A model generated the notes under the pieces. It did not search any database and was not told the origin of the DNA. It saw nothing but the letters and a program-made list of their open reading frames with translations. Positions 8,582-17,005 of a stretch of DNA of 64,000 bases are shown piece by piece (the first letter of the stretch is position 1; each line of letters opens with the position of its first letter). The translations under genes were made by a program, and so were the position numbers. The DNA is from Bradyrhizobium embrapense (GTDB lineage Bacteria; Pseudomonadota; Alphaproteobacteria; Rhizobiales; Xanthobacteraceae). The DNA lies in NCBI RefSeq assembly GCF_001189235.2, contig NZ_LFIP02000004.1:1-64000 (forward strand). The letters are read 5' to 3'.

Positions 8582-9535
8582 ATGATCGATATCCTCAATC
8601 TGGCGTTACCGTATTTCGGCTTGATCTTCATTGGCTACGCATGCGGAAAAGCCAAGGGTTTGCCCGAGAATGGGCTCGCCTGGATGAATTTCTTCCTGCT
8701 TTACGTTTCGTTGCCGGCGCTGCTGTTCGGAATCATGTCGAAGACGCCGTTCGCCGAGCTGAACAACCCGCCGTTCCTCGTCGCCACCACGCTCGGAACC
8801 GTGATCGCGTTCTTCCTGGCGGTGATCGCGGGCAAATTGATGGGGGGCTTAACGCTGCGCGAGGCGACTCTGGCCGGCCTGTCCGGCGCCTACGGCAATA
8901 TCGGCTACATGGGGCCTGGCCTGGCGCTCGCCGTGCTCGGCACCAAGGCGGCGGCGCCCACCGCGCTGATCTTCTGCTGCGACAGCATCTTCCTGTTCTC
9001 GATCGTGCCGCTTTTGATCGAACTCACCGACCGCGACCATCCCTCCCTGTTGCACGCGTTCGGCGTGGTGCTGCGGCAGATCGTGCAGAACCCGCTGATC
9101 ATGTCGGCGGTGTTCGGGGCGCTGGTGGCGGCGTTCCACATCCCGATCCCGGTCGCGCTCGACCGCACCATCCAGTTCCTGCAGAACGCTGCCGCGCCGA
9201 TGGCGCTGTTCGCGCTCGGCGTCACCGTGGCGCTGCGGCCGTTCGAGCGGGTGCCGTGGGAGGTGCCGGGTGTGATCGCAATCAAGCTGCTGATCCACCC
9301 GCTGGTGGCGTTCGGTCTGATGCTGCTGTTCGGTCCGTTCGCGCAGCCCTGGGCCGCGACTGCGGTGCTGATGGCCTCGCTGCCGCCGGCGCTCAACGTG
9401 TTCGTGATCGCACGGCAGAACGATACCTGGATCGAGCCGGCATCGGTCGCGGTGCTGATCGGCACCTTCGCCTCGGTCGTCACGCTGACCAGCGTGATGT
9501 GGTTCATCCAGAGCGGACGGCTGGTGTTTCCCTGA
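8582..9535 (+). CDS. AEC-family (auxin efflux carrier-like) transporter
   Basis: This 317-residue membrane protein has about ten hydrophobic helices. It begins ILNLALPYFGLIFIGYACGK, a typical AEC start, and has GAYGNIGYMGPGLAL in the middle, where the family has its GNxGxxG-like motif. Bacterial AEC proteins such as MdcF or MleP carry malonate, malate or other small acids. No metabolic genes are adjacent that would identify the substrate. Confidence 0.88.
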   Translation: MIDILNLALPYFGLIFIGYACGKAKGLPENGLAWMNFFLLYVSLPALLFGIMSKTPFAELNNPPFLVATTLGTVIAFFLAVIAGKLMGGLTLREATLAGLSGAYGNIGYMGPGLALAVLGTKAAAPTALIFCCDSIFLFSIVPLLIELTDRDHPSLLHAFGVVLRQIVQNPLIMSAVFGALVAAFHIPIPVALDRTIQFLQNAAAPMALFALGVTVALRPFERVPWEVPGVIAIKLLIHPLVAFGLMLLFGPFAQPWAATAVLMASLPPALNVFVIARQNDTWIEPASVAVLIGTFASVVTLTSVMWFIQSGRLVFP

Positions 9536-9551
9536 GACGAGCCGCCTTTAT

Positions 9552-9601
9552 TTGACGCGTTTTCTTAACGCGAACCGGTGCCCACTTCGCTCGAAAACGC
9601 T
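9552..9601 (-). repeat. Dispersed intergenic repeat, copy 1
   Basis: The sequence from GACGCGTTTTCTTAACGCG through CCACTTCGCTCGAAAACGC is the reverse complement of the core found at 25498-25545 and 56740-56790 (CGAAGTGG, then a CGTTCGCG or GGTTCGCG segment, then GAAGAAAACGCGTC). It fills the gap between the AEC gene and the convergent hydroxylase gene. Confidence 0.75.
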
Positions 9602-10786
9602 TTATCGCCGCCACGACGGCGCGAGGCCCTCGCGCATGGCGAGCCGCCGCAGCGGGCCGAAGGCGCCGAGTAGATGCAGGCCGGCGGCCCGCGCCGTCTG
9701 CACGCCGAGGAAATCGCTGAGCAGCGAGCGGTTGGCGATATCGATCGCCCAGGTCCGGCTGGCAACGTCGGGCCGCCGCGCCGCCTGGTAGCGCGCCAGC
9801 ACGTTCGGTGCGCCGGGATCCTCGCCGCGGCCGATCGCCTGGCCTGTGATCTCGGCGATATCGGCGGCATCGCGCAGTCCCATGTTGAGGCCCTGCGCGC
9901 CGATCGGCGGCAGCACATGGGCGGATTCTCCGACCAGCGCGATCCGGTCCTTGGCGAATTGCCTAGGCCGCTCGATGGCGAGTGGAAACACGTGACGACC
10001 ACCCTGGACCTCGACGCGGCCGAGGATCGAATGCGACTGCCGCTCGGCCGCATCGGACAATTCGACATCGCCAAGCGCCTTCAGCCGTTCGGCCTCCTTC
10101 GGCGCCGAGACCCAGACCACGCTGCTGCGGTTGCCGCTCAGCGGCACGAACACGCATGGGCCGTGCTCGGTGTGAAACTCGGTCGAGATGTTGTGGTGCG
10201 GCCGGCTGTGGCTGATGTTGAAGGTGAGGGCGGACTGCCCGAGCTCGCGGCTGACCACCTCGATGCCGGCGGCCTCGCGGGACAGCGAATTGCGGCCGTC
10301 GGCGCCGACCACGAGCCGGGCCCGCAATGATTGGCCCTGCCGCGTCACCACGGTGACCCCTGCGTCATCCGGCTGCACCGAGGCGGCTTCGTCGTCGAAC
10401 CTCGTCAGCGCGGCCATCTCGCCGGTGCGCTCCTCGAGCGCTAAGACCAGCGAGCGATTGTCGATGTTGAAGCCGAACTGCTCGCGGCCGATCTCGTCGG
10501 AGGAGAACCGCACCTCGGGCGCGCGGATCAGGCGGCCGGTGTCGTCGACGAGGCGCATGGTCTTGAGCGCCGCAGCCTGGTCGCTGCAGCGGCGCCAGAC
10601 GTCGAGCCGCTCCAGGATCTCGGTCGAGGCGCCGAGCAGCGCGGTGGTGCGGTTGTCGGCATAGGGGGCGCGGCGCGCCAGGAGCGCGGTGCGCGCGCCG
10701 GCGTCGGCGAGGGCAATCGCAGCCGTCAATCCGGCCGGACCACCGCCTATTACGATAACGTCATAATCCTGCGAGCTGTCGGTCAT
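9602..10786 (-). CDS. UbiH/UbiF-family FAD-dependent hydroxylase
   Basis: This 394-residue class A flavoprotein monooxygenase starts at ATG 10786 (MTDSSQDYDVIVIGGG). It has the N-terminal FAD fold (VIVIGGGPAGLTAAIALADAG), the RLVVGADGRNS motif near residue 160, and the second FAD motif as RIALVGESAHVLPPIGAQG near residue 280, where GES replaces the more common GDA. The UbiH/UbiF family hydroxylates the ubiquinone ring; which ring position this one attacks cannot be told. It diverges from the phosphatidylcholine synthase gene. A much longer open frame upstream is a shadow. Confidence 0.88.
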   Translation of the reverse strand: MTDSSQDYDVIVIGGGPAGLTAAIALADAGARTALLARRAPYADNRTTALLGASTEILERLDVWRRCSDQAAALKTMRLVDDTGRLIRAPEVRFSSDEIGREQFGFNIDNRSLVLALEERTGEMAALTRFDDEAASVQPDDAGVTVVTRQGQSLRARLVVGADGRNSLSREAAGIEVVSRELGQSALTFNISHSRPHHNISTEFHTEHGPCVFVPLSGNRSSVVWVSAPKEAERLKALGDVELSDAAERQSHSILGRVEVQGGRHVFPLAIERPRQFAKDRIALVGESAHVLPPIGAQGLNMGLRDAADIAEITGQAIGRGEDPGAPNVLARYQAARRPDVASRTWAIDIANRSLLSDFLGVQTARAAGLHLLGAFGPLRRLAMREGLAPSWRR

Positions 10787-10918
10787 ATCAGGACATTTGA
10801 CATGCCTGGCCCGATTTTCAAGCCATCGGTAACCACCAGGAGTTTTCAGCGATCTGCGCGGCGGAACGTCGCAAGACCGCATATGCAAACGGGGCCGATT
10901 CCTGATAGCACTCGGCCG

Positions 10919-11647
10919 ATGGAGCACTCGAGCCAGCCGGATGCGTTGCCAGAGCGGATGCGGACCGCCGCATTCTCCGTTCATATTTTCACGGCGCTCG
11001 GTGCCGGGGTCGCGCTGCTGGCGATGCTGGAGGCGGTGCGCGAGCACTGGGCCAACATGTTCGCCTGGCTCGGGGTCGCGCTGATCATCGACGGGATCGA
11101 CGGCCCGCTGGCGCGCCGGCTCGACGTGGTGCGACTGCAGCCGAACTGGTCGGGCGAGGTGCTCGACCTGGTGGTCGATTTCGTCACCTATGTGTTCGTG
11201 CCGGCCTACGCGATCACCGCGAGCGGCATGCTGCTGCCGCTGGCCGCACCGATCCTCGGCATCGGCATCGTGGTTTCCAGCGCGCTGTATTTCGCCGACC
11301 GCCGCATGAAGGCCGACGACAACCATTTCCGCGGCTTCCCGGCGCTGTGGAATGCGGCGGCGTTCTACCTGTTCCTGCTGCATCTGCCGCCGGTGCTGTC
11401 GACGATCGTGGTCGCGCTGCTGATCGCGCTGACCTTTGCGCCATTCCATGTGCTGCACCCGTTCCGCGTGGTACGGCTGCGCTGGCTGACGCTGTGGCTG
11501 CTCGGCGCCTGGGCGCTGCTCGGCATGTATACGCTCGCCAATGATTTCGTGGTTGGCGCGCCGATCACGTTCGGTCTCTGTGCGATTGCCGTCTATATCG
11601 TCGGTAGCGATACCGTGATCCGCCGGATGAAAGCCTTCAGAGCATGA
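10919..11647 (+). CDS. pcs: Phosphatidylcholine synthase
   Basis: This 242-residue integral membrane enzyme condenses CDP-diacylglycerol with choline to give phosphatidylcholine in one step, a route typical of rhizobia. The CDP-alcohol phosphotransferase signature is present as DGPLARRL, then GEVLDLVVDFVTY with its aspartates. About eight hydrophobic helices follow. ATG 10919 (MEHSSQPD) gives the usual family length of about 240; ATG 10883 is possible. The stop codon overlaps the next gene's ATG by four bases (ATGA), suggesting translational coupling. Confidence 0.92.
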   Translation: MEHSSQPDALPERMRTAAFSVHIFTALGAGVALLAMLEAVREHWANMFAWLGVALIIDGIDGPLARRLDVVRLQPNWSGEVLDLVVDFVTYVFVPAYAITASGMLLPLAAPILGIGIVVSSALYFADRRMKADDNHFRGFPALWNAAAFYLFLLHLPPVLSTIVVALLIALTFAPFHVLHPFRVVRLRWLTLWLLGAWALLGMYTLANDFVVGAPITFGLCAIAVYIVGSDTVIRRMKAFRA

Positions 11648-12363
11648 TGCAATTGATCACCAGCCCGGAAGCCTGGGCTGCGCTGTTGACCCTGACTGCG
11701 CTCGAGATCGTGCTCGGCATCGACAATGTCATCTTCCTCTCGGTGCTCGTCTCGCGGATTCCCCAACCCCAGGCCAACCGCGCGCGGCAGATCGGCCTGC
11801 TGCTGGCGCTGGTGTTCCGCATCATCCTGCTCAGCGTCCTGGTCTGGCTGATTGGGCTGACGCAGCCGGTGATCACCATCGAGAGTGTCGCGCTGTCCTG
11901 GCGCGACATCATCCTGATCGGCGGCGGCCTGTTCCTGATTGCGAAAGCGACCCACGAGATCCACGCCGAGGTCGAGGCGCGCGATGTCGAGGAGCAGGAC
12001 AAGCCGAGCCCCAACGCGTTCTTCTGGGTGATCGTGCAGATCATCATCATCGACCTGGTGTTCTCGCTGGATTCGATCATCACCGCGATCGGCATGGCGC
12101 AGGACCTCGAGATCATGATCGCGGCGGTCGTGATCGCCTGTATCATCATGTACGTCTCGTCGGGACCGGTGGCGCGGTTCGTCGCGGAGCATCCCACCAC
12201 CAAGATGCTGGCGCTGGCCTTCCTGGTGCTGATCGGCGTCGCGCTGGTGGCTGACGGTTTCAAATTCCACATTCCGCGCGGCTACATCTATTTCGCAATC
12301 GCGTTCTCGGCTGCGGTCGAGGCATTCAACATCATGGCCAAGCGCAACCGTAAGAAGGCCTAG
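11644..12363 (+). CDS. TerC-family membrane protein
   Basis: This 239-residue membrane protein contains the TerC landmarks LEIVLGIDNVIFLSVL near the N-terminus and IIDLVFSLDSIITAIGMA in the middle, each with the conserved acidic residue inside a helix. TerC proteins are implicated in metal ion export during metalation of exoenzymes and in tellurite resistance. It shares four bases with pcs and is therefore probably co-transcribed. Confidence 0.92.
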   Translation: MMQLITSPEAWAALLTLTALEIVLGIDNVIFLSVLVSRIPQPQANRARQIGLLLALVFRIILLSVLVWLIGLTQPVITIESVALSWRDIILIGGGLFLIAKATHEIHAEVEARDVEEQDKPSPNAFFWVIVQIIIIDLVFSLDSIITAIGMAQDLEIMIAAVVIACIIMYVSSGPVARFVAEHPTTKMLALAFLVLIGVALVADGFKFHIPRGYIYFAIAFSAAVEAFNIMAKRNRKKA

Positions 12364-12454
12364 CGGGCGATATGGCTGGTCCGGGCAGCTCGGTTGACAA
12401 GCCGGCGCCGATGGCATTCGCTCGGCTGACGCTGAGATCTGAGGGAGCGACGAC

Positions 12455-13429
12455 ATGACCAAGGCTGTGCGGGTGCACAAGGTGGGGGGCCCTGAGGTCC
12501 TGACCTATGAGGATGTCGAGGTGGCGGCGCCGGGGACCGGCGAGGTCCGCATCCGCCAGCATGCTGTCGGGCTGAACTTCATCGACGTTTATTTCCGCAC
12601 CGGCCTCTACAAGGCGCCCGGCCTGCCGTTCATCGCCGGCAATGAGGCCGCCGGCGAGGTTTTGGCGGTCGGCCCCGGGGTGACCAATTTCCACCCCGGC
12701 GATCGCGTCGCCTATTACTACAACCTGGGCGGTTACGCCTCGGAGCGCGTGATCCCGGCCGACAAGCTCGTCAAACTGCCCGACCACATCACCTACGAGC
12801 AGGGTGCCGTGCTGATGCTCAAGGGGCTCACGGTCTGGTACCTCCTGCACAAGACCTTCAAGGTCGAGCAGGGCCATCGGGTGCTGATCCACGCCGCGGC
12901 CGGCGGCATCGGACTGCTGGCCTGCCAGTGGGCCCACGCGCTCGGCGCGCATGTCATCGGCACCGTCGGCTCGAAGGCGAAGGCCGATCTCGCGCTCGCC
13001 AATGGCTGCGACCACGTCATCCTCTACAACGAGGAGAACTTCGTCGAACGCGTCAAGCAGATCAGCCGCGGCGAGCTCTGCGACGTCGTCTATGATGGCG
13101 TCGGCAAGACCACGTTTCCGGGATCGCTGTCGTGCCTCAGGCCACGCGGCCTGTTCGTCTCGTTCGGCAACGCCTCGGGTCCGGTGCCGCCGTTCCCGCT
13201 CGCCGAGCTCAACAACCACGGCTCGCTGTTCGCGACGCGGCCCAAGCTGAACGACTATGTCGGCACCCGCAAGGAGCTGCTCGAAGGCGCCGACACGCTG
13301 TTCGCCGCCGTGATCAACGGCAAGCTGCACGTGCCGATCAACCACGCCTATGCGCTGAAGGATGCGGCGAAGGCGCATAGCGACCTGGAGAGCCGGGCGA
13401 CGACTGGCGCGGCGATTTTGCGGCCGTAG
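12455..13429 (+). CDS. NADPH:quinone oxidoreductase (zeta-crystallin/QOR type)
   Basis: This 324-residue zinc-independent medium-chain dehydrogenase begins TKAVRVHKVGGPEVLTYEDVEV. The nucleotide-binding motif is AAAGGIGLLACQWAHALGAHVIGTV near residue 150. No structural or catalytic zinc ligands are seen, which fits quinone oxidoreductase. The signature VGLNFIDVYFRTGLYKAP is typical of QOR. A palindromic repeat follows and separates it from the convergent aminotransferase gene. Confidence 0.9.
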   Translation: MTKAVRVHKVGGPEVLTYEDVEVAAPGTGEVRIRQHAVGLNFIDVYFRTGLYKAPGLPFIAGNEAAGEVLAVGPGVTNFHPGDRVAYYYNLGGYASERVIPADKLVKLPDHITYEQGAVLMLKGLTVWYLLHKTFKVEQGHRVLIHAAAGGIGLLACQWAHALGAHVIGTVGSKAKADLALANGCDHVILYNEENFVERVKQISRGELCDVVYDGVGKTTFPGSLSCLRPRGLFVSFGNASGPVPPFPLAELNNHGSLFATRPKLNDYVGTRKELLEGADTLFAAVINGKLHVPINHAYALKDAAKAHSDLESRATTGAAILRP

Positions 13430-13435
13430 TTTCGG

Positions 13436-13521
13436 CCGTCATTGCGAGGAGCGAAGCGACGAAGCAATCCATTCTTTCCCCGAGTGGAAAGGTGGATTGA
13501 TTCGCTTCGCTCGCAATGACG
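13436..13521. repeat. Palindromic intergenic repeat (REP-like)
   Basis: CGTCATTGCGAGGAGCGAAG at the left is repeated in inverted form as CTTCGCTCGCAATGACG at the right, making a long hairpin between two convergent genes. This sequence type is a common dispersed palindrome in Bradyrhizobium and relatives (recalled, not searched). It could act as a bidirectional terminator. Confidence 0.85.
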
Positions 13522-13534
13522 GGCGCAGCGGTCG

Positions 13535-14731
13535 TTACGCCACCCGCCGCGCCGCGCCGACCTTCGTCAGCACTCCATCCAGACAATCGATCATCGCCGA
13601 TATCTCCTCCCGCGTGACGTTGAGCGCTGGCATGAAGCGCAGCGTGTCCGGTTGGGGCGAATTGACCAGCACGCCGGCCGCGAACGCCTCGGCGACGACG
13701 GCCGCGCCGATCGGCATCTTGAGATCGAGCGCGAGCAGCAGGCCACGGCCCCTGATCTCACCGAGCCCGTGCCGCGCCGACAGCCGCTGCAATTCGCGCT
13801 CGAGCAGCAGGCCGGCGTCGACGACCGATTTCAGGAAGTCGGGCCGGCTGATCTGATCGAGCACGACAAGCCCCGCGGCGCACATCAGGGGATTGCCGTT
13901 GAAGGTGCCGCCCTGATCGCCGTGATCGAAGCACGAGGCATGTTCGGTCGCGAGCAGCGCTGCGAGCGGCACGCCGCCGCCGATGCCCTTGCCGAGCGTC
14001 ATGATGTCGGGCGCGATTCCGGCGTGCTGATAGCCGAACAGCTTTCCGGTCCGGCCGATGCCGGTCTGGATCTCGTCGACGATCAGGAGCAGGCCACGCT
14101 GCTGGGTCAGCGCCCGCAACTCTTGCAGGAACGCGTCGGTCGCCGGCCACACGCCGGCTTCGCCCTGGATCGGCTCCAGCATGACCGCGACCGTCGACGA
14201 CGAAATCAACTTCCGCACCGACTCGATATCGTTGAGCCTGGCTTTCCGAAAGCCCGAGACCTTCGGCTCGAACAGCGGCTCGAACGCCTTCTTGCCCGAG
14301 GCCGACATGGTCGCGAGCGTGCGGCCGTGAAAGGCGCCTTCGAAGGTGATGATCTCGTGCGCGCCACCCTTGTACTTGGCGCCATATTTCCGTGCGAGCT
14401 TGATCGCGCCCTCATTGGCCTCCGCGCCGGAATTGGCGAAGAACACCTGATCGAAGCAACTGCTGTCGACCAGCGCCTTGGCCAGCTTCAGGCTCTGCTC
14501 GTTGTAGAACGCCGGGCTCGGCGTGAGCAGCCGCCTGGCCTGCGCGGCCAGCGCGTCGGCCACGATGACCGGCGAGTGGCCGAGCGGATTGACGGCCCAG
14601 CCCTGCACGAAATCGAGATAGCGGTTGCGGTTGCTGTCCCACAAATACGAGCCCGCGCCGCGCACGAACACGACCTCGGGGCGGGCGGTGATGTCCATCA
14701 GCGCATCGAACGGATGGGCGGCGTTGGTCAT
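13535..14731 (-). CDS. ArgD-like class III aminotransferase (acetylornithine transaminase family)
   Basis: This 398-residue PLP enzyme starts at ATG 14731, with GAGGAGAT upstream. Family landmarks are FANSGAEANEGAIKLARKY, FEGAFHGRTLATMSASG, LLIVDEIQTGIGRTGKLF and the PLP lysine in MTLGKGIGGGVPLAALL. It fits acetylornithine or succinylornithine transaminases. Its N-terminus (RGAGSYLWDSNRNRYLDFVQGWAVNPLGH) differs from what I recall of the main rhizobial ArgD, so it may be a second paralogue. An arginine-rich leader ORF and terminator lie directly upstream, which supports a link to arginine metabolism. Confidence 0.86.
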   Translation of the reverse strand: MTNAAHPFDALMDITARPEVVFVRGAGSYLWDSNRNRYLDFVQGWAVNPLGHSPVIVADALAAQARRLLTPSPAFYNEQSLKLAKALVDSSCFDQVFFANSGAEANEGAIKLARKYGAKYKGGAHEIITFEGAFHGRTLATMSASGKKAFEPLFEPKVSGFRKARLNDIESVRKLISSSTVAVMLEPIQGEAGVWPATDAFLQELRALTQQRGLLLIVDEIQTGIGRTGKLFGYQHAGIAPDIMTLGKGIGGGVPLAALLATEHASCFDHGDQGGTFNGNPLMCAAGLVVLDQISRPDFLKSVVDAGLLLERELQRLSARHGLGEIRGRGLLLALDLKMPIGAAVVAEAFAAGVLVNSPQPDTLRFMPALNVTREEISAMIDCLDGVLTKVGAARRVA

Positions 14732-14774
14732 ATCGATCTCCTCTGGGGTTGGTGTGGGGATGATGGTCAGGCCG

Positions 14775-14812
14775 AAAAGCAAGAAGGCCGCGCTTTGCGG
14801 GCGCGGCCTTCT
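14775..14812 (-). terminator. Intrinsic terminator upstream of the ArgD-like gene
   Basis: Arms AGAAGGCCGCGC (14812-14801) and GCGCGGCCTTCT (14793-14782) pair perfectly over 12 bp around a 7-base loop, followed by TGCTTTT. It is positioned 44 bases before the aminotransferase ATG and after rimO and the leader ORF, so it could end rimO transcripts or act as the attenuator. Confidence 0.8.
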
Positions 14813-14838
14813 CGAAAACCTTGGCTGATTTTAGCTAA

Positions 14839-14928
14839 TCAGCGATGGCGTCGGACACGGCGCAGCCCAGCATCGTCGCGGGTGCGACGACGGTTAATGG
14901 CGCGGCGGTGGGTCCGGTTCAGCTTCAT
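14839..14928 (-). CDS. Putative arginine-rich leader peptide
   Basis: The ORF encodes 29 residues, of which 12 are arginine, with an RRR and four RR pairs (counting the one inside RRR once); it starts MKLNRTHRRAINRRR and ends RRHR. There is no Shine-Dalgarno sequence. The predicted transcription start is about two bases upstream of the ATG, so translation would be nearly leaderless, as I recall for the Sinorhizobium trp leader. The stop codon lies within a small hairpin and the attenuator-like terminator follows. It could also be the 5' part of a small RNA of about 150 nt. Arg codons are common in high-GC DNA, so coincidence is not excluded. Confidence 0.45.
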   Translation of the reverse strand: MKLNRTHRRAINRRRTRDDAGLRRVRRHR

Positions 14929-14936
14929 GGCGCAGG

Positions 14937-14966
14937 CCCATACAGCCGAACGCCAGATCGTGTCAA
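14937..14966 (-). promoter_or_regulatory. Predicted sigma-70 promoter for leader/aminotransferase
   Basis: On the minus strand TTGACA (14966-14961) is followed after 18 bases by TATGGG (14942-14937). This places transcription start about two bases before the leader ATG at 14928. It begins just beyond the rimO stop codon at 14970-14972. Confidence 0.5.
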
Positions 14967-14969
14967 GCG

Positions 14970-16295
14970 TCAGAATCCGGCGACACTGCCGTGCAGATCG
15001 TATTGGTCGGAGCGCTCGATCTTCGCGGTGACGATCTCGCCGACCTTCAGCGGGCGGCGGCTGGTGAGATAGACCGCGCCGTCGATCTCTGGCGCATCGG
15101 CCTTTGACCGGCCCTTGGCGACCGTCGGGCCGATCTCGTCGATGATCACCTGCTGGCGGGTACCGACCTTGCGCTTCAGGCGCCGCGCCGAAATCTTCTG
15201 CTGCCGCGCCATCAGCGCATTCCAGCGCTCCTGCTTGACCTCGTCGGGCACGGCGTTTGGAATCGCGTTCGACGTCGCGCCAGCGACCGGCTCGTATTTG
15301 AAGCAGCCGAGACGGTCGATCCCGGCCTCGTCGAGCCAGTCGAGCAGATAAGCGAAATCGGAATCGGTCTCGCCGGGGAAGCCGACGATGAAGGTCGAGC
15401 GCAGCGTCAGCTCCGGGCATTGCTCGCGCCACTTCTGGATCCGCGCCAGCGTCTTCTCCTGGGCGGCCGGGCGCTTCATCGCGCGCAGCACGTCGGGGCT
15501 CGCATGCTGGAAGGGGATGTCGAGATAGGGCAGCACCTTGCCCTCGGTCATCAAGCCGATGACCTCGTCGACATGCGGGTAGGGGTAGACGTATTGCAGC
15601 CGGACCCAGGCGCCGAGCTCGCCGAGCTCCTTAGCGAGATCGTAGAATTTCGCGCGCACGGCGCGATCCTGCCACGGGCTTTCGGCGTATTTCAGATCGA
15701 CGCCATAGGCCGAGGTGTCCTGCGAGATGACGAGCAATTCCTTGACGCCGGCCTTCACCAGCTTCTCGGCTTCGCGCAGCACGTCATTGGCCGGCCGCGA
15801 CACCAGATCGCCGCGCAGCTTCGGGATGATGCAGAAGCTGCAGCGGTTGTTGCAGCCTTCGGAAATCTTCAAGTAAGCGTAGTGGCGCGGCGTCAGCTTG
15901 ACGCCCTGCGGCGGCACCAGGTCGATGTGCGGATTGTGCGCCGGCGGCAGCGCGCGGTGCACGGCGTCCAGCACGCTCTCATATTGCTGCGGGCCTGATA
16001 TCGAGAGCACGCCGGGATAGGCGCTCGCGATCTGCTCGGGCTCGGCGCCCATGCAGCCGGTGACGATGACCTTGCCGTTCTCGGCCATGGCCTCGCCGAT
16101 CGCGGCGAGCGATTCCTGCTTGGCGCTGTCGAGGAAGCCGCAGGTGTTGACGATGACGATGTCGGCGCCGTCATGCTTGCGCGCCAGCTCATAGCCCTCA
16201 GCGCGCAGCCGGGTGATGATGCGCTCGGAATCGACCAGCGCCTTGGGGCAACCCAAGGACACAAAGCTCACTTTCGGCGCGGCGGCCTCTTGCAT
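14970..16295 (-). CDS. rimO: Ribosomal protein S12 methylthiotransferase RimO
   Basis: This 441-residue radical-SAM enzyme adds a methylthio group to the conserved aspartate of ribosomal protein S12. The N-terminal UPF0004 domain shows FVSLGCPKALVDSE with its cysteine, VNTCGF and VTGCMG. The radical-SAM CxxxCxxC motif is EGCNNRCSFCIIP. The LGCPKxLVDSE start separates RimO from MiaB. A C-terminal TRAM-like domain ends at IERSDQYDLHGSVAGF. It diverges from nasT. Confidence 0.96.
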   Translation of the reverse strand: MQEAAAPKVSFVSLGCPKALVDSERIITRLRAEGYELARKHDGADIVIVNTCGFLDSAKQESLAAIGEAMAENGKVIVTGCMGAEPEQIASAYPGVLSISGPQQYESVLDAVHRALPPAHNPHIDLVPPQGVKLTPRHYAYLKISEGCNNRCSFCIIPKLRGDLVSRPANDVLREAEKLVKAGVKELLVISQDTSAYGVDLKYAESPWQDRAVRAKFYDLAKELGELGAWVRLQYVYPYPHVDEVIGLMTEGKVLPYLDIPFQHASPDVLRAMKRPAAQEKTLARIQKWREQCPELTLRSTFIVGFPGETDSDFAYLLDWLDEAGIDRLGCFKYEPVAGATSNAIPNAVPDEVKQERWNALMARQQKISARRLKRKVGTRQQVIIDEIGPTVAKGRSKADAPEIDGAVYLTSRRPLKVGEIVTAKIERSDQYDLHGSVAGF

Positions 16296-16414
16296 ATCTT
16301 CCCAAATCTGCCTGATTGACGGGCAGGAGCTAGTCCCAATTGCCGAGAATTACAACCCTTTCCCGGGCCGTTCGGCATGATATGGATGCGTCTGCCGGGC
16401 TTTAAGAGTGGTCG

Positions 16415-17005
16415 ATGAGCGCTGAGTCGTCTCCCAAGATCGTCATAGTCGACGAGAGCCCGATCCGTGCGGCCATCCTGGAGGAGGGGCTGCGGGAGGC
16501 CGGCTATACGGACGTTGTCCATATCAGCGAGATGCAGAGCCTGCTGTCTCGGATCTATGCGCTCGATCCCGAGATCATCGTCATCGATCTCGAGAACCCG
16601 AGCCGCGACGTGCTGGAACAAATGTTCCAGGTCAGCCGGGCGGTGCGCCGACCGATTGCGATGTTCGTCGACCAGAGCGACGCCGCCTCGATCCAGGCCT
16701 CGGTCGAAGCCGGCGTCTCCGCCTACATCGTCGACGGCCTCAAGAAGGAGCGGATGAAGCCGATCCTCGATCTCTGCGTCTCCCGCTTCAATGCCTTCGC
16801 CAAGCTGCAGGACGAGCTCGACCGCACCAAGCATGCGCTGGAAGAGCGCAAGGTGATCGACCGCGCCAAGGGCATCCTGATGAAGGTGAAGGGGCTGACC
16901 GAGGAAGAGGCCTACGTGCTGATGCGCTCGACCGCCATGCGCGAGAAGAAGAAGATCGGCGAGATCGCGCAATCGATCCTGACGGCGTCGGAGCTGCTGA
17001 AATGA
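16415..17005 (+). CDS. nasT: Nitrate-responsive ANTAR antiterminator NasT
   Basis: This 196-residue protein has an N-terminal receiver-like domain (IVIVDESPIRAAILEEGLREAGY) and a C-terminal ANTAR RNA-binding domain (ERKVIDRAKGILMKVKGLTEEEAYVLMRSTAM). The phosphoacceptor position is in IIVIDLENPS. In Bradyrhizobium diazoefficiens and Azotobacter, NasT binds leader hairpins and promotes readthrough of nitrate-assimilation or nos genes when released from NasS. It overlaps nasS by four bases. Confidence 0.93.
   Translation: MSAESSPKIVIVDESPIRAAILEEGLREAGYTDVVHISEMQSLLSRIYALDPEIIVIDLENPSRDVLEQMFQVSRAVRRPIAMFVDQSDAASIQASVEAGVSAYIVDGLKKERMKPILDLCVSRFNAFAKLQDELDRTKHALEERKVIDRAKGILMKVKGLTEEEAYVLMRSTAMREKKKIGEIAQSILTASELLK

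Larger units (their letters stand above)
14775..14930 (-). promoter_or_regulatory. Candidate arginine attenuator (leader ORF plus terminator)
   Basis: From a probable transcription start near 14930, the RNA would carry an immediate AUG, a 29-codon ORF with 12 Arg codons, a hairpin overlapping the stop codon (GCTGATT and AATCAGC arms, 14824-14843), then a 12-bp terminator ending in a U-rich tract, then the aminotransferase gene. A possible antiterminator pairs GGGC-U-GCG (14861-14868, codons 21-23) with CGCGCCC (14799-14805), which includes part of the terminator's 5' arm. The anatomy matches ribosome-mediated attenuation; regulation by arginine is inference. Confidence 0.5.

Noticed and set aside
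16296..16414. A sigma-54 promoter before nasT
   Set aside because: GGCATGATATGGATGC resembles the -24/-12 pattern, but the GG to GC distance is 12 rather than 10 bases.
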